Shown: positions 62,149 through 64,000 of the stretch, piece after piece | Numbering within the stretch: the stretch's first letter is position 1 | Layout: each line of letters starts with the position of its first letter | NCBI RefSeq assembly: GCF_009930815.1 | Contig: NZ_CP022222.1 | Span: 558,001-622,000 of the forward strand | DNA: 64,000 nucleotides | Source: Bradyrhizobium sp. CCBAU 051011 | Lineage (GTDB): Bacteria; Pseudomonadota; Alphaproteobacteria; Rhizobiales; Xanthobacteraceae | Reading direction: 5' to 3' | Notes under the pieces: generated by a model | The model's database searches: none | What the model saw: the letters and a program-made list of their open reading frames with translations, nothing else | What the model was told of the DNA's origin: nothing | Position numbers and translations under genes: made by a program

Positions 62149-63063
62149 ATGGGCGCGTTGGATGGACACGGATCCCGGTGCTTCTACTCGGGCACGCAAG
62201 CGCATCCGGTCTATGTCGATCACGTGCGGCCGCCTCACGGCGCGGGCAAACTTCCGATCGTGGCGGTGCACGGCGGCGGCCACACCGGCAGTTGTTATCT
62301 GGCAACGCCTGATCTGAGGGTCGGATGGGCGGATCGCTTCGCGGCCGCGGGCCGGCAGGTGTTCGTGCCGGACTGGCCGGGCCATGGCCGCTCGCCACAG
62401 CGGCCGGACTTCCCGCGGCTTGGAACTGAAGATGTCGCGACATCGCTGCTGGCGCTCCTGGAGGAGATCGGCCCGGCCGTGCTCCTCGTGCATTCGGCGA
62501 GCGGCCCGATGGCCTGGTGGATGGCAGAGCGGCGGCCCGACCTTGTCAGCGCGGTTGTCGGTATCGCGCCCGGCCCGCCGGCCAATCTGCTGAGGGATCT
62601 GCCGGAGAATCCGGCCGCCATCCTTGCGCTGCACGACGATGCAAGCGCCGGCCGTCCGGTCTATGCGGCCGAAGACAGGCCGGTATGGCTGAGCGCCGAT
62701 TTTGCCGCCGCCTCCTGGGCGAACGCGCCGCGTTTCCCAAAGCCCGCATTCGAACGCTATTGCGCTTCGATCGTGCCGGAAAGCCCACGCATCCTCAACG
62801 AACGTTTCAACATCGGGGGCCGCGGGCTCAAGATCGATGATCCGAAGAACCTGCGCGGCACGCCTATCCTGATCGTGACCGGGGAATCTGATCCGCGCCA
62901 TCCGCGCGAGGTCGACGAGCGAACCGCCGCCTATCTCGGCGCCGAATTCGTCTGGCTTCCGGACCGCGGCATCAACGGCAATGGCCACATGATGATGATC
63001 GAAGACAACAGCGATGAACTCGCCGCAATCGTCCTTGCCTGGCTCGATGCGGTCGAGCGCTGA
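62149..63063 (+). CDS. Alpha/beta hydrolase
   Basis: The roughly 304-residue protein has the alpha/beta-hydrolase fold. It has an oxyanion HGGGHTG, the nucleophile Ser in LLVHSASGPMAWWMAE, the acid Asp in VTGESDPRHPRE and the late His in NGNGHMMMIED. The early residues FYSGTQAHPVYVDHVRPP are typical of esterases that act on small aromatic or lactone substrates. The start at 62149 has GGAAG upstream; a GTG at 62107 would add 14 residues. It leads a unit with a solute-binding protein, opposite the MarR gene. Confidence 0.85.
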   Translation: MGALDGHGSRCFYSGTQAHPVYVDHVRPPHGAGKLPIVAVHGGGHTGSCYLATPDLRVGWADRFAAAGRQVFVPDWPGHGRSPQRPDFPRLGTEDVATSLLALLEEIGPAVLLVHSASGPMAWWMAERRPDLVSAVVGIAPGPPANLLRDLPENPAAILALHDDASAGRPVYAAEDRPVWLSADFAAASWANAPRFPKPAFERYCASIVPESPRILNERFNIGGRGLKIDDPKNLRGTPILIVTGESDPRHPREVDERTAAYLGAEFVWLPDRGINGNGHMMMIEDNSDELAAIVLAWLDAVER

Positions 63064-63103
63064 CGCCGATCACGCGAAATACACGGATTAGAGGAAACAA
63101 GGA

Positions 63104-64000
63104 ATGAGATGGAATGTCCTCGGCAGTGCGCTTCTCGTTCTGATGCTTCCCCTCGCAGCTCAGGCCCAGATCAGTGGCGATGTCATCCGGATCGGCGTCT
63201 TGACCGACATGGCGGGCGTCACCGCCGACATCACCGGCAAGGGTTCGCTGGTCGCCGCCGAGATGGCCGTGCGGGAGATCGGTGGCACGATCCTCGGCAA
63301 GCCGGTGGAGGTCATCTCGGCCGATCATCAGCACAAGGCGGATGTCGGCTCGGCGATCGCCCGCCGCTGGTTCGATGTCGAAGGCGTCGATACCATCGTG
63401 GACGTGCCGAATTCGGGCGTCGCGCTCGCGATCCAGGGTCTGGCGCGCGAGAAGAAACGGATCGTTCTCTATTCCGGCGCCGGCACGACCGCATTGACCA
63501 ATGAGCAGTGCTCTCCTTTCGGCTTCCACTGGACCTACGACACCTATGCGGTGTCGCACGGGACCGCCTCTGCCGTCGTCAAGAACGGCGGCACGTCCTG
63601 GTTCTTCCTGGCGTCGGACTACGCATTCGGACATCAGCTCCAGAACGATGCGACCGGGGTCATCACTGCGGCCGGCGGCAAGGTGCTGGGCGCCGCGCGC
63701 CATCCGCTCAACACATCGGACTTCTCGTCATTTCTGCTGAGCGCGCAAGCCTCGGGCGCCAAGGTGGTCGGCCTCGCCAATGCCGGCAACGACACCGTCA
63801 CCGCGATGCGGCAGGCAGGCGAGTTCGGGCTGGTGCAGGGCGGGCAGAGTCTCGCTGCACTGATCCTGTTTCTTCAGGACGTGCACGCGCTCGGGCTCAA
63901 GGCTGCGCAAGGCACGTACCTGACGACGTCATCCTACTGGGACATGAATGACGCGACGCGCGCATGGTCGAAGCAGTTCATGGCGAAGACCGGCATGATG
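63104..64000 (+). CDS. ABC transporter substrate-binding protein, branched-chain type (partial)
   Basis: The frame is open to the window end, so the C-terminus is missing. The signal peptide is NVLGSALLVLMLPLAAQAQ. The mature part starts DVIRIGVLTDMAGVTADITGKGSLVAAEMAVREIGG and contains VDTIVDVPNSGVALAIQGLAREKK and KRIVLYSGAGTTALTNEQCSPFGFHWTYDTYA, the pattern of LivJ-like proteins (periplasmic-binding type I). Such proteins capture amides, aromatic acids or branched-chain amino acids. Transport genes probably follow outside the window. It lies about 40 bases after the hydrolase, with AAGGA before the ATG. Confidence 0.9.
   Translation, partial: MRWNVLGSALLVLMLPLAAQAQISGDVIRIGVLTDMAGVTADITGKGSLVAAEMAVREIGGTILGKPVEVISADHQHKADVGSAIARRWFDVEGVDTIVDVPNSGVALAIQGLAREKKRIVLYSGAGTTALTNEQCSPFGFHWTYDTYAVSHGTASAVVKNGGTSWFFLASDYAFGHQLQNDATGVITAAGGKVLGAARHPLNTSDFSSFLLSAQASGAKVVGLANAGNDTVTAMRQAGEFGLVQGGQSLAALILFLQDVHALGLKAAQGTYLTTSSYWDMNDATRAWSKQFMAKTGMM

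Overview
The window is 64 kb of GC-rich chromosomal DNA from an alphaproteobacterium, most likely Bradyrhizobium or a close relative in the Nitrobacteraceae (inference). The basis is the heme-uptake hmuUV genes, a serC leader motif ahead of a serC-sseB-serA cluster, DUF992, DUF763 and DUF1501/DUF1800 proteins, several glutathione S-transferases, and families of intergenic palindromic repeats of the kind common in that group. No rRNA, tRNA, CRISPR array or replication origin was seen.

Layout. 1-1.1 kb: end of a heme ABC transporter. 1.2-7.3 kb: phytase-like esterase, membrane proteins (one of 24 aa), an AlkB-like dioxygenase, a DUF763 protein and a MuiA-like protein. 7.5-11.4 kb: serine biosynthesis (serC, an SseB-like protein, serA). 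11.6-18.2 kb: acetyltransferase, GST, two outer-membrane beta-barrels, a fosmidomycin-resistance type MFS pump, glmM. 18.3-25.3 kb: L-lactate dehydrogenase and a relic copy of its 3' end, SnoaL-like protein, two tandem OB-like periplasmic paralogues, aroE, an EF-G paralogue. 25.5-29.2 kb: two DUF992 paralogues around a HigBA-type toxin-antitoxin pair, then an aspartate aminotransferase. 29.4-35.9 kb: GT87-like membrane enzyme, GST, a PQQ-type sugar dehydrogenase, a frameshifted M20 peptidase, a PAS protein. 36.0-37.2 kb: an IS110 element. 37.4-48.8 kb: acetyltransferase, amidohydrolase, aldo/keto reductase, DUF559, DUF1501/DUF1800 pair, HAD phosphatase, a repeat-rich gap, an animal-type heme peroxidase, GST. 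49-55.3 kb: TPR protein, a modular wall-hydrolase-like protein, TauE/SafE permease, LysR regulator with an FAD oxidoreductase. 55.5-60.1 kb: zinc-ribbon protein, a large uvrB, an IS481 element. 60.2-64 kb: ClpP-like periplasmic protein, SnoaL-like protein, and a MarR regulator divergent from an alpha/beta hydrolase and a branched-chain-type solute-binding protein that runs off the window.

The most interesting signal is the IS110 element (36033..37182). Its non-coding end, upstream of the recombinase gene, reads as a bridge RNA. Four short guide segments match, in the expected order and strand sense, the two halves of the actual insertion target and the two halves of the element's own junction, all centred on a shared CT core. 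The target is the inner part of an intergenic palindromic repeat, and an uninterrupted copy of the same site lies 3.6 kb away at 40.73-40.75 kb. The IS481 element also sits inside a different palindromic repeat and made a 5-bp target duplication, so both mobile elements occupy repeat DNA and damaged no gene.

Other points of note are twin 19-bp boxes spaced 21 bp apart in the marR/hydrolase intergenic region, a near-palindromic operator over the higBA promoter, a one-base frameshift in the M20 peptidase, a DUF559 protein that has lost its usual acidic motif and takes its C-terminus from a repeat, and two small membrane proteins of 24 and 58 residues.
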